NCBI GenBank assembly: GCA_045629045.1
Contig: JAZQQM010000052.1
Location: 1-64,000 of the forward strand
Direction: 5' to 3'
Origin: JAILLW01 sp045629045
GTDB taxonomy: Bacteria > Bacillota > Clostridia > Lachnospirales > Lachnospiraceae
Length of the DNA: 64,000 bases
Part shown: positions 1 to 7,966 of the stretch, piece by piece
Numbering within the stretch: position 1 is the stretch's first letter
How the letters are laid out: each line of letters starts with the position of its first letter
Notes under the pieces: generated by a model
Told to the model about the DNA's origin: nothing
Databases searched by the model: none
The model's input: the letters and a program-made list of their open reading frames with translations, nothing else
Program-made: the position numbers and the translations under genes

Positions 1-55
1 CGTTTCCTCGGTGGGTTATACGGATGGGTGCTGTCGGTCTTCGAGCCGGCTGTTT

Positions 56-80
56 TTCAAAGCACCCCTCCGGGGGGTGT
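56..80 (-). other. Hairpin and orphan ribosome-binding site after the HNH gene
   Basis: Directly after the HNH stop codon, GCACCCC and GGGGTGT arms form a short stem; the same bases give a strong GGAGGGG Shine-Dalgarno on the minus strand. The only start in range is a TTG (minus strand) opening a 14-codon frame that stops at about position 17. No longer minus-strand gene begins before the window edge, so this may be a leader for the next (packaging) gene or a weak terminator. Confidence 0.3.
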
Positions 81-401
81 CTACTTGCTCCCTTTCGCCG
101 CCATTGGATAACCATTCGAATCGAATACAATCTCTTCAAGTATTCCGAACGAGCCTGCCTTCATCTCTCTCGTTATCCTCTTGTGGCAATCACCGCATAA
201 ACTCCTCAAGTTCTTGGGATTGAGTGATATGTTGATATCGTTTACGTTGTCTGCTGATAGCTCCTGGATGTGGTGAACCTCCTCTGCTCTTCTGTGACAT
301 CCTTTCTCTGTGCATGTGTAGTGATCTCTCTTGAGAATATAGTCACGTTGTTTCTTCCATGCCTGACTGTTATAGAATGCCTTAGCCCACTCCTGCGCCA
401 T
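81..401 (-). CDS. Phage HNH endonuclease
   Basis: The 106-residue protein has the compact phage HNH fold: zinc-ligand pairs C30/C35 and C69/C72, the HH pair at 43-44, an Asn at 64 and a final CxxCH. In tailed phages such small HNH nucleases usually sit just before the terminase genes and assist DNA cutting during packaging. It is the last complete gene of the leftward prophage operon here, so the terminase genes are expected beyond the window edge. The family call rests on the motif; the packaging role is inferred from position. Confidence 0.85.
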   Translation of the reverse strand: MAQEWAKAFYNSQAWKKQRDYILKRDHYTCTEKGCHRRAEEVHHIQELSADNVNDINISLNPKNLRSLCGDCHKRITREMKAGSFGILEEIVFDSNGYPMAAKGSK

Positions 402-519
402 CTCTTACTTTCCTCGTGCTTAATGTAGTGAATGCGAAAAGCGAGAGCTCCTTGCCCTCGCTTCCTGCATACACACTATCACAGGATATTTATACACTTC
501 TATACACTTTTGAAAATTA

Positions 520-948
520 TTATGTCGACTTGAACAGTCTCTCAAACTCTTGGATTGCTTCTTGCATTTCCTCCCATGTCCACGTGTACGACTTATCCAT
601 TGCCTCAGCTGTCTTCTCAAGCGTCTTGTTCTGCATGTAGTAAAGCATCAACAGCTGCGAATGTCTTCTGTCTTTCATCTGCTTCAAGAGTCTAAGCGTG
701 AGAAGCTTCTTACCTTCCAACTCTTTGACGTATGCTTTGAGTTGATTCTGAAGCTCAACTATCTCCGGAATCTTCTCGGCCATTAAGTCCTTGGCTCCTG
801 ACGTCTGAACACTGACTTCTTTGTAGTGCACCGATATGTCTGTGAGTAGACTCTCCTCTTGCTCTATCTGCATATTGAGTTGCTTGATGTAGTTATCAAG
901 TCCTCTCATCTGCTCGAGATGTTCTCTCCCTCTCGTTGTCTTCTCCAC
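520..948 (-). CDS. DUF1492/ArpU-like phage late-gene regulator
   Basis: A 142-residue protein with a coiled-coil N-terminal half (about 15-85) and a C-terminal helix-turn-helix resembling sigma-70 region 4 (about 90-135). It matches the DUF1492/ArpU/RinA class of phage proteins that switch on late (packaging and structural) genes. The start is a GTG preceded by GGGGG. Its place between ssb and the HNH/packaging genes fits a late activator. DNA targets are unknown; the exact family is judged by architecture. Confidence 0.7.
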   Translation of the reverse strand: MEKTTRGREHLEQMRGLDNYIKQLNMQIEQEESLLTDISVHYKEVSVQTSGAKDLMAEKIPEIVELQNQLKAYVKELEGKKLLTLRLLKQMKDRRHSQLLMLYYMQNKTLEKTAEAMDKSYTWTWEEMQEAIQEFERLFKST

Positions 949-967
949 TTGTGACCCCCTTGTTACT

Positions 968-1402
968 TTACGCGAACGGTAGCTCTTCTTCGATTCCGTC
1001 CGGTATATTCATGAATCCATCCTCGTTTGTATATCCCTGCAGAGATGCTTCATCTCTTGCTGTTCTATCCTGTTCACTTCCACCTTTGCTCTCTGCGAAC
1101 TCGTGAGACTCAATAACTACTTCTGTCGTGTAGACTTTCTGTCCGTCCTTATTCGTGTATGAGCCTGTCTGAATACGTCCTTCGATGAGAATCTTGGTTC
1201 CCTTCTTCAGATACTTCTCAGCGAACTCTCCATTTCTACCCATTGCGACGCACGATATGAAGTCGGCCTGTGCTTCTTCTCCTTGCCTTCTTCTCCTGTC
1301 GACCGCCATTGTGTACCTTGCAATCGCTATCGGATTTTCGCCCTGGCTATATCTCACATCAGGATCACGTGTGAGTCGCCCCATCAATATGACTTTGTTC
1401 AT
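968..1402 (-). CDS. ssb: Single-stranded DNA-binding protein (phage copy)
   Basis: A complete 144-residue SSB with an N-terminal OB fold opening MNKVILMGRLTRDPDVRYS and an acidic C-terminal tip ending EEELPFA, close to the DDDIPF-type tail that recruits replication partners. The linker is short and polar. It overlaps the upstream gene by 4 nt (ATGA) and follows a GGGAGG site. It probably coats single strands made during element replication together with the HUH Rep. The chromosomal ssb lies elsewhere. Confidence 0.95.
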   Translation of the reverse strand: MNKVILMGRLTRDPDVRYSQGENPIAIARYTMAVDRRRRQGEEAQADFISCVAMGRNGEFAEKYLKKGTKILIEGRIQTGSYTNKDGQKVYTTEVVIESHEFAESKGGSEQDRTARDEASLQGYTNEDGFMNIPDGIEEELPFA

Positions 1403-1701
1403 CTCTTGCCTCCCATTCCGAGGAACTTTGCAATCTCTCTGTATTCTTTCTCTGCCGAAGAAATAATCTCATCCAGTTCCTCAATTCTCTTTATCAACAA
1501 ACTTGTAACTGCGTCAGGTACTTCTTGCTGCTGTGTTGCCATCTTCTTTCTCCCTTCTTTCACGTTCTCTCCTGCCTCAATTAGAATCTTCTCTATGTCC
1601 TGCTTGGAGCATCCGTTCAGGTCTGCAAGGATTCCTATCTGTGCCTTCTTGCGTCCTGACCTTTTGAACGACAGGACGATGTCTCCGTTTGTCATTTCCA
1701 T
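1399..1701 (-). CDS. Phage protein with N-terminal helix-turn-helix
   Basis: A 100-residue protein of unknown function. Residues 7-43 resemble a helix-turn-helix or resolvase-like segment (KKAQIGILADLNGC followed by SKQDIEKIL); residues 45-90 are polar and helical, probably coiled coil. It overlaps ssb by 4 nt and the upstream gene by 10 nt, so it is translationally coupled. A GGAGGAG site precedes the start. A small DNA-binding or replication-accessory role is possible but not shown. Confidence 0.65.
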   Translation of the reverse strand: MEMTNGDIVLSFKRSGRKKAQIGILADLNGCSKQDIEKILIEAGENVKEGRKKMATQQQEVPDAVTSLLIKRIEELDEIISSAEKEYREIAKFLGMGGKR

Positions 1702-2096
1702 GTCATCTCCTCCATCAATCCCGGAATGAGTGTGAATCCTTGCTCGGTACTCTTAGGCTTCTCTTCTTCTCTGTCCTCATCCGTCAACCAATTCCTGCCG
1801 AATATCTCTCGGAATGAAAGTTCCGGATAGTTCTTCTCGAAACACCTTTGAGCATCTTTGCATAAGAGCTCTCTCGAAGTTCTGCTCCTATGTACCGCAT
1901 CAGGTCCGCCATCAGCTAAGTGATGACGGACACACAGATATACTTTCAATCCAAATTTCTCCGATAGTCTTCTTCCGCTTCCGTAGTGGCCAAAGACTAC
2001 ATGATGCTCTTGAAGTCCTCTCTGCTCGAAGTAATTGTTCTCGAGCTTCATGCACAGGTAGCACGTTCCGTCTTTCTTGTGCATTAACGACTTCAC
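1692..2096 (-). CDS. HNH-like zinc-binding phage protein
   Basis: The 134-residue protein starts with CYLC (residues 12-15), then EHHVVFG, then CVRHH: a treble-clef/HNH-like arrangement typical of small phage nucleases and recombination-site proteins. A lysine- and glutamate-rich tail follows. It overlaps its upstream neighbour by 4 nt. The conserved second His of the nuclease motif could be HH at 31-32 or in CVRHH. Nuclease activity is inferred from the fold only. Confidence 0.65.
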   Translation of the reverse strand: MKSLMHKKDGTCYLCMKLENNYFEQRGLQEHHVVFGHYGSGRRLSEKFGLKVYLCVRHHLADGGPDAVHRSRTSRELLCKDAQRCFEKNYPELSFREIFGRNWLTDEDREEEKPKSTEQGFTLIPGLMEEMTWK

Positions 2097-2485
2097 ACTT
2101 CTGTCTCCCTCGTATATGTTGACTTGTCTTCTCTCTCGACCTTGATGGTGTCCTTTGCGAAAGATATTGTCGCCTTCGTCTTTCCGCCTGTCGTGATTGA
2201 CAGCTTCTTGAACTTCTTGGCCGTGAGAGCATCCATTGCATAATTGAGGACGTCTTCGATTTCCGGGAACTCCTCGTGAAAGAGTTCGAATGTTGTTCCC
2301 TTGGCCGACGTCTTTGCCATCTCAATCTGCTCTTCTTTCTCCTTTTTCTCCTTGTAGACCTTTGCATCCGGACATTTGCATTCAAGCGTTGCCTCTTCGT
2401 CTACTTCGTTCTGAGGCATACTATCCGGTACCTCAATGATTTTTGTCTGTCCGCAAAAGCGACATGTTCCTGTTTTCTGTGTCAT
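2093..2485 (-). CDS. Phage protein with N-terminal zinc finger
   Basis: A 130-residue protein of unknown function. CRFCGQ at 8-13 and CKCP near residue 36 could form one zinc site. A charged KEKKEKEEQ stretch and an alpha/beta C-terminal part (DALTAKKFKKLSITTGGKTK) follow. A GGAGGG site lies 6 nt before the ATG. It sits among replication and early genes of the leftward operon. Nothing in the sequence shows an enzymatic activity. Confidence 0.6.
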   Translation of the reverse strand: MTQKTGTCRFCGQTKIIEVPDSMPQNEVDEEATLECKCPDAKVYKEKKEKEEQIEMAKTSAKGTTFELFHEEFPEIEDVLNYAMDALTAKKFKKLSITTGGKTKATISFAKDTIKVEREDKSTYTRETEV

Positions 2486-2486
2486 A

Positions 2487-3074
2487 TTATTTCCCTCCTT
2501 GCTTGTAATCGAATAGGTCGTATTCCGGGTTTGTTGTGTGTCTGCAAGGGCCGCCGTTTATTATGCAACCCGTCTTCTTGCACTCCTTGTTTTTCTCAAT
2601 GTCGCAAACATAAAGCTTTTTGAATTCCTTTGCCGCATTCAGTTCCTCTCTCGTGAAGTATATTGGATTGTTATCGATATTTGCGGCATCCAGTTTCTTT
2701 GCAATCTTCAAGAGTTCATCTCTTTCGAACTTCTCTCGTGCGGAGCATGGGCGATTGGTAAAGTCTATCGGTCCCTGTTCTGTATTGATCAGTCGTCTTA
2801 TAGCTTGGGCTGTCGTCAATCCGATTCTTCTCATCATTCCCGTCGCGATATAGCATTTCTGCCATCCTAAGAGCTTTATCTCTAACGCCTTCTCGATTTT
2901 TTCAAAAGGGACATTCCCGTCGGCAAAATAAAACGGTGATTCCAAAAGCCATCTCATCCGGTCGAGTTCCTCTCTTCCTTCTTCTGTGAGGGTGCCCTTT
3001 GCTATGACACCCTCTTCTGTAATCTTGACGTTGCATCCGCTTGCTATTACCGTCTTTCTTTTATTCCTCTTCAT
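2487..3074 (-). CDS. Conserved phage protein with C-terminal Cys cluster
   Basis: A 195-residue protein. The start is the ATG at 3074 (MKRNKRKTV), which has AGGGAG seven bases upstream; a longer frame would overlap the upstream gene too far. The C-terminal part holds CDIEKNKECKKTGCIINGG and CRHTTNPEYD, a cysteine pattern seen in many uncharacterised Firmicutes phage proteins. The centre (LLGWQKCYIATGMMRRIGL) is helical. It overlaps the upstream gene by 14 nt. Function unknown. Confidence 0.65.
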   Translation of the reverse strand: MKRNKRKTVIASGCNVKITEEGVIAKGTLTEEGREELDRMRWLLESPFYFADGNVPFEKIEKALEIKLLGWQKCYIATGMMRRIGLTTAQAIRRLINTEQGPIDFTNRPCSAREKFERDELLKIAKKLDAANIDNNPIYFTREELNAAKEFKKLYVCDIEKNKECKKTGCIINGGPCRHTTNPEYDLFDYKQGGK

Positions 3075-4446
3075 CGCTTTCTCCCTCTTCTGCTGCCTCG
3101 AGATACATGATGAGTGTCTCGATGTCACAGCATAGGCTGTTAAGTCTGTGCCTTATGTTCTTCCAATCCTGAGCCGTCTCAGCGTGTCTCTCGGTCGTGA
3201 CAATCATTGAAAACTTCTCTGATACTTCAAGTTGAATCTTTTTGGCCAGTTCTCTGTCTCTGTTTACTGAAGCATCGTTCTGACATCCTTCTTCCTCTTC
3301 TGCTCCATCTGAATCGCTATCACTGCATATGTCAGAGAGTCTACTTGATCCTGTCTCTCCATCCTGCCCGTCTTCGGATTGAACTTCCTCGGAGTCTCTA
3401 CAAGCTCCTTCAGCATCTCCGAGAACTCCGCTATCTCTTCCGGGCTCCTCTGCATCAGCTGAAGTCTCTTCCCTCTCTTCGCTCTCCTCACTAACCTCTT
3501 CAGAATCGTCATTGATTTCCTCATTTTCTTCCCCTTCTTCTTCGCTATTTTCTTCGATTTTTTCATCCTGTTGCGACGTCGCAACAGAAGGCTCAACCCC
3601 TTGATTTTGCTGGGTTTCTTCAACTTTTTCTTCTACCTTTTCAGGCTCTTTTTCGGGCTCTATCTCTTCTCCGTAGAATGATGTGTGAATGCTCTCGCCT
3701 GCTGCCGAATATTGGCAATATATCTCGTATATGCCTTCAAGAAACTCTCTCCAGCTCATTGTTATCGGCTCAGGCTTTGTCAAATCCTTGTATTTCACTC
3801 CCGTCGAGTAGTCGTACATGAACAGGAATATGATTCCCTTCTTGTGTGAGCACTGGCCCGATGGATTGATGAGCTCATGTGCCTCTTTGAAGTTTCCTTC
3901 AATCGGACATCCGAGAAGCTCCATCACTTTGTCAAGGACTGCTGCCTTTGAAGAATCTTTGAAGAAGTCAATTATGCACTTCTGAAGCGGATTGTATTCT
4001 ATCTGTTCCTCAACGATTCCGTTCTCGTCCTCAATAGGCTCTTTGACGAAGTTCTTCAGCTCTCTGATTTCCTTGACCGTTGTTCTCTCTGTGATGAGCT
4101 GACACTCTGCATCCGGAAGTGTGAGCATCTCTGAGAGCTTTGATGATGAGAATCGTCTGTACTCTTCTTTGAGCTCTAACGAATTGCCTCCCTCCGAGTA
4201 TTTCTCATTGATTGCAATGAATCTTGATGTGGAGCTCTTGCCGAGTCCATATTCTCTCTGAGCAAATTCGAAGATGTCTGCTGCCCCGTCAAGTCTTCCG
4301 GAGTCTCTGATCTGCTTCAGTCTGTATCCGATGTAGACGAAGTTCTCAGCTGTCTCCTGCAATTTGTTTCTGATGTCTTCCTTCCACTGCTGCCACTCAT
4401 CGAGTGTCACTTGATTGATTGGTGTAATCTGATTGATGTCTTCCAT
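3061..4446 (-). CDS. DUF3102-like phage protein with acidic linker
   Basis: A 461-residue protein. Residues 1-110 (AENFVYIGYRLKQIRDSG, then YGLGKSSTSRFIAINEKYS) resemble DUF3102/ParB-type DNA-binding proteins common in Clostridia phages. A middle domain (150-260) is unassigned. Residues about 275-395 are very rich in Glu, Asp and Ser and likely disordered. A short helical domain ends the protein. It sits 1 nt from the ASCH gene. A regulatory or partition-like role is a guess from the N-terminus. Confidence 0.6.
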   Translation of the reverse strand: MEDINQITPINQVTLDEWQQWKEDIRNKLQETAENFVYIGYRLKQIRDSGRLDGAADIFEFAQREYGLGKSSTSRFIAINEKYSEGGNSLELKEEYRRFSSSKLSEMLTLPDAECQLITERTTVKEIRELKNFVKEPIEDENGIVEEQIEYNPLQKCIIDFFKDSSKAAVLDKVMELLGCPIEGNFKEAHELINPSGQCSHKKGIIFLFMYDYSTGVKYKDLTKPEPITMSWREFLEGIYEIYCQYSAAGESIHTSFYGEEIEPEKEPEKVEEKVEETQQNQGVEPSVATSQQDEKIEENSEEEGEENEEINDDSEEVSEESEEREETSADAEEPGRDSGVLGDAEGACRDSEEVQSEDGQDGETGSSRLSDICSDSDSDGAEEEEGCQNDASVNRDRELAKKIQLEVSEKFSMIVTTERHAETAQDWKNIRHRLNSLCCDIETLIMYLEAAEEGESDEEE

Positions 4447-4447
4447 G

Positions 4448-4756
4448 TCATTCCTCCGCTCTTAATGGTCTTGTGCTTAAAATGTTGAGTATGAAGTATG
4501 CTTTCCCTTCTTCAGCTCCCCATTGTGGCAATCCTGTGCCGATTGTTATCGTTGCCTCTGCTATTACCGAAGGCGATTTCTTTGAATATCCGTTTCTCAG
4601 GATGATTTCTCTTCTTGCGTTTCCTCCTACAAGGCTTCCTTGCCAAAGCTTCTCGAATCGCTTTCTGTAATATGGCTTTATTTCTCTGTACTCTTCTTTC
4701 TTTTCTCCGTTGACAATCATGTCAAACCACTGTTTTTTGATTGGTAGTGTAAGCAT
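4448..4756 (-). CDS. ASCH (PUA-like) domain protein
   Basis: The 102-residue protein opens MLTLPIKKQWFDMIVNGEKK and continues EYREIKPYY, the hallmark start of ASCH domains: the GEKxxEYR motif lies at the RNA- or nucleotide-binding cleft. ASCH proteins of this size occur widely in phages and some cleave or bind RNA. An AAGGAGG site precedes the ATG. The start lies inside the 3' end of the upstream gene (35 nt overlap). Substrate not known. Confidence 0.8.
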   Translation of the reverse strand: MLTLPIKKQWFDMIVNGEKKEEYREIKPYYRKRFEKLWQGSLVGGNARREIILRNGYSKKSPSVIAEATITIGTGLPQWGAEEGKAYFILNILSTRPLRAEE

Positions 4757-5021
4757 ATGAACCTCCTTTGATTTTTCCGAGATTCCCGATTCTTTCTTCT
4801 ACCGCTCCGAGTTCTGCTGTCGCTCTCTTAAACGCCTCTTCTCTGTCCTTGTCTTCGATACAGAGGAATTCAGCGTCTCCTATCTTTCCCATGTCTCTGC
4901 CGAATACATGGATGCGCCATCGCTTCGGTTCTCTTGAGAACTCGCTTACGTGCAAGTACAAACCGGGATATCTCTGTTTCATGTCATCGTATCTTGTCAT
5001 GAACTCAAGCATGTGTTCCAT
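4722..5021 (-). CDS. Small phage protein of unknown function
   Basis: A 99-residue protein with no family I recognise. It is mixed alpha/beta (YPGLYLHVSEFSREPKRWRI) followed by a charged helix. It overlaps the DUF4406 gene by 17 nt and the ASCH gene by 35 nt; such long overlaps are usual in this operon and argue that it is translated as part of it. Confidence 0.5.
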   Translation of the reverse strand: MEHMLEFMTRYDDMKQRYPGLYLHVSEFSREPKRWRIHVFGRDMGKIGDAEFLCIEDKDREEAFKRATAELGAVEERIGNLGKIKGGSYAYTTNQKTVV

Positions 5022-5331
5022 TTTCCGCCTCCATGAGTTCCTCGAATGTGAATATCAGCTTGTCTTTGCCGAGTGCATATCCGTATTCTCTGTTTGCTCC
5101 GACTGACTGCTCCCATCCAGGGAGAAGAACAATCACATCGCACATGTCTATCAGCCCGAGGCAAAGTCCCATGTATTCCTCGTATGTTGCCTTGTTCAGA
5201 ACTGCATCCAATTCTGCCGGATTGATTATGTCGTGATAGCCTGCTGCCATGAGCATATTCTTGCAAGCCTTGAACTTATCGTGATATTTTGCAAAGCCCG
5301 ATATCGGACCACTGAGATATATTCTTTTCAT
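5005..5331 (-). CDS. DUF4406 protein (nucleoside deoxyribosyltransferase-like)
   Basis: A 108-residue protein opening MKRIYLSGPISG, with CDVIVLLPGWEQSVGANREYG in the second half, the signature of DUF4406, a branch of the nucleoside 2-deoxyribosyltransferase/YtoQ fold. The W-x-S-G-A-x-x-E segment is the putative ribose-binding loop and is intact except for V in place of the usual Ser/Lys. In phages it may act on nucleotides or nucleotide-based defence signals. It overlaps the pcfJ gene by 4 nt. Confidence 0.8.
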   Translation of the reverse strand: MKRIYLSGPISGFAKYHDKFKACKNMLMAAGYHDIINPAELDAVLNKATYEEYMGLCLGLIDMCDVIVLLPGWEQSVGANREYGYALGKDKLIFTFEELMEAENGTHA

Positions 5332-7472
5332 CCTACCCTCCTAATGACTTCATTCTCTTGTTCTTCTCTGCCTTCGCACTTGAGTCTTGTTACATAAGCA
5401 TCGAGCCACTTCTGCATGTTCTTCTCATCAAGCTTCTTGTCATGTGCTCCATACCACTGGAGGATCCGAAGCTCTTTTGATATCTCGACTGTGATGTACG
5501 GTGTCTCTTCGTCTCCAACGAATCGAAGGAACAATATGAATGTATCTCCTCTGTCATGCTTTCCGAGATATCCGTCTCCACCTACGCAGTGATGAAGGAT
5601 TCTTCCTTCCTGCACAATCTCCTCGGCTTTCCTTGCCGGTCTGATGCAATATGTTTCATCCTCGTAGAAGAATCTATTACGGAGTTTTCTGTATGACTTC
5701 TTGATGTTCGGGAACCTAACCGCAACCTCTTGAAGTCTCATGTCGACTTTGTTCTTGTCTCTCTCGTTTATCATCTTGGTATGTGCGGCTTCTAAGTTCC
5801 TCGGACGAAGGTATGTGTCTCTTGTCATGTCGTAGCCGAGGGCCGCTCTCATATCCAGGTAATCAATATATGTCTGCGCTGTATGCCTTAACTGATGAAT
5901 TGCCCTTGAACACTCGGTACCGAATGATGCTCCTGCTGACTTCTGAATGTAGTTGAGTGCTTTCTGAATACCTACAATCCTCAACGCTATTCTCATTGAA
6001 TCTCCGAACGTTCCGAGTTCTGCAACAGCTGATATCTGTTCATCCGTCCAATGTGCATCCGAAGCTCTCTCCATCTGATACGTCTTCCAATAGCTCTCAT
6101 CACCTTGTTTTGTCATCAAGTCCTTGATTCTGTCCTTGTTTATTCTCAAGAAGTCTTCAGGTCTCTTTGCTCCGATATCGAATTGATATTCTCTTTTGGC
6201 AATAAGTGCTTCAACCGGTGCTTTGAGATTCATCTTCACGAGCATCTCTATCTGCGGATATTCGACATATGCTTTCAGGTACTCTCTCGGAGTTGCCATA
6301 TCGAATTGATATGTCATTCTCTGCCACTTATCCAGCTGACAATATTCAAATGCGGTTCCTTTCATGTTCTTGTATGTCTCCGGCATGATTGCTCCGGCTC
6401 TGATCTGAATGTGTGTCATTCCTGACAAGTCACAATCATCCCAAAAGTCTCCGCCGATATACGGGTCTCTCTTGTGATAGTCCGTCTGAATCGGTTCTCC
6501 CGGAACGTAGTACGTTCTTGCAATCTCTACTCCCGAGATAATCTCGCAAGCTCGGAACATCTCGTCTCCTTTGTCTCCGGGCTGAATCTCCAGCTGATAC
6601 TCTTTGAATACATCGAAGTATCTGAGGACAAATCCGTTGTCTTTGTACTTTTGGCCAAGATACAGTTGAGACTTGACTTCGATGTATGGTCTCATTCGAC
6701 CTTGTGCCATATACTCGCCTCTTGCTCCGCACATAGGACAGGTTCCGTATCGATGTGCTCTTGGCTCTTCGATGCTTCTTTCAAACAGGCTCTCGTATGA
6801 TTCGCCCTGTTTCCATCTGCCTTCTGCCACTCCTCCGCAAGAGCTACAACAAACCTTCGCTCTCACGCCGTGTTTTTTGTAATACAGATAATGCTTGTTG
6901 TGGAATATGTTCTTGTCTGCGTACTCAAGGACTTTCTCTTCACTGTATTCCGGGAGAGCTTCGCTTCTTGCTTTGAGAGCATCTCTTCTTTTCTGCCATC
7001 TGCGCTCCTGCGCTTTTCTCTGTTTTATTTGGTTCATGCTCCTCTCGGCGTCTCCGAAGTAATTCCACCACGAACCATCGTTGTATGTGTTGTAGCGGAC
7101 ATCAAAGAAGTCATGAATCCTTGTGAGGTCCTCTGCTGAGTAAAGGACGTATTCTTTGATTCTCTTGGCATACGAGCTTGTGCATCCCATCGGTTCCCAT
7201 ATCGGGCCTGCTGTGTATTCGTTGAACGTTGTCACCTGCTTCGTCCAGCTGTGGGATTCCGGGAAGTATGTGTCGTAGTCGTTTTTGTTGATAACTACTC
7301 GGCATACAGGCTCTTTTTTCTTTCTTGCTTTGTTTTCATAGACCTCAAGGAACAATGTGTCTTTGTCGCCTACTTCAATGACAGCTGTTCGTCCTACGAA
7401 CTTGACCGTTCTTCCTTTGATTGTCTGTGGTAGTGTCAGGTATGGTATCTTCTCAATCGCTTTTCTCTTCAT
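5328..7472 (-). CDS. PcfJ-like protein
   Basis: A 714-residue protein. The C-terminal part (about 610-690) carries the PcfJ signature: an EGxxLHHCVGG segment, GDTFILFLR, then ITVEISK and QWYGAHDKK. The centre has a zinc-ribbon-like CSSCGG ... CPMCGARG pair (about 205-250). PcfJ was named from enterococcal conjugative plasmids and is common in clostridial prophages and integrative elements; its biochemical role is not established. It lies 8 nt after a PcfK-like gene, the usual pcfK-pcfJ pairing. Confidence 0.85.
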   Translation of the reverse strand: MKRKAIEKIPYLTLPQTIKGRTVKFVGRTAVIEVGDKDTLFLEVYENKARKKKEPVCRVVINKNDYDTYFPESHSWTKQVTTFNEYTAGPIWEPMGCTSSYAKRIKEYVLYSAEDLTRIHDFFDVRYNTYNDGSWWNYFGDAERSMNQIKQRKAQERRWQKRRDALKARSEALPEYSEEKVLEYADKNIFHNKHYLYYKKHGVRAKVCCSSCGGVAEGRWKQGESYESLFERSIEEPRAHRYGTCPMCGARGEYMAQGRMRPYIEVKSQLYLGQKYKDNGFVLRYFDVFKEYQLEIQPGDKGDEMFRACEIISGVEIARTYYVPGEPIQTDYHKRDPYIGGDFWDDCDLSGMTHIQIRAGAIMPETYKNMKGTAFEYCQLDKWQRMTYQFDMATPREYLKAYVEYPQIEMLVKMNLKAPVEALIAKREYQFDIGAKRPEDFLRINKDRIKDLMTKQGDESYWKTYQMERASDAHWTDEQISAVAELGTFGDSMRIALRIVGIQKALNYIQKSAGASFGTECSRAIHQLRHTAQTYIDYLDMRAALGYDMTRDTYLRPRNLEAAHTKMINERDKNKVDMRLQEVAVRFPNIKKSYRKLRNRFFYEDETYCIRPARKAEEIVQEGRILHHCVGGDGYLGKHDRGDTFILFLRFVGDEETPYITVEISKELRILQWYGAHDKKLDEKNMQKWLDAYVTRLKCEGREEQENEVIRRVG

Positions 7473-7480
7473 GGCCGCCT

Positions 7481-7966
7481 CTACTTTCCGAGATAGTATT
7501 CTCTGATGATCTTCTTCGCGGTTGCCATTCCGGGGATTCCGAATGTCACTCGGCCAGCTGATACGCCTGCTGCCTTCTTGATTTCGCTAGACAGCTCTGT
7601 CTGATGTTTGAATCCGTACTTCATAAGCTCGACGATGCATCCTGCAAGGTTCTTGTTCTTGCTTCTGACCGCTCTTGCGAACTCTTCGTCCTTGAAGCAC
7701 ATGTCCTTGATGTATTCACACCAGTCTTCCATAAGCTCCGTACATTTGTTGTGAACTTTCTCGACTTCAATCTTTCCGAGAGCTGCTGCCGAATCGTCGC
7801 ATAGGAACAGGAGCGTTCCGTCTACGAATACCTCAACGATATCCTCGTCAATTCCATTCTCTTTGGCCAAAATCTTAATTGACTCGATGTCTCCCTCTTT
7901 TCTGAGGTTTACTGCTGTTTCGTTGATTTCTCTTGCACTGTCGAATTCTCCGAATCTGTCATACAT
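7481..7966 (-). CDS. PcfK-like protein, candidate AcrIIA9-superfamily member
   Basis: The 161-residue start at 7966 (MYDRFGEF) is set by an AAAGGAGAG site; an in-frame upstream extension lacks one. The C-terminal half has CFKDEEFARAVRSKNKNLAG, then CIVELMKYGFK and AKKIIREYYLGK, which follows the PcfK-like pattern (D-E-x-F-A, K-x-L-x-x-C, terminal aromatic YY/YF). That superfamily includes the Cas9 inhibitor AcrIIA9. It directly precedes pcfJ. Similarity is judged by pattern only; Cas9 inhibition is a hypothesis. An alternative is an unrelated DNA-binding accessory protein. Confidence 0.5.
   Translation of the reverse strand: MYDRFGEFDSAREINETAVNLRKEGDIESIKILAKENGIDEDIVEVFVDGTLLFLCDDSAAALGKIEVEKVHNKCTELMEDWCEYIKDMCFKDEEFARAVRSKNKNLAGCIVELMKYGFKHQTELSSEIKKAAGVSAGRVTFGIPGMATAKKIIREYYLGK

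Noticed and set aside
6051..6425. Plus-strand frames opposite pcfJ and other early genes
   Set aside because: They lack ribosome sites, have low-complexity Leu/Ser/Cys composition and lie wholly opposite genes with clear families.
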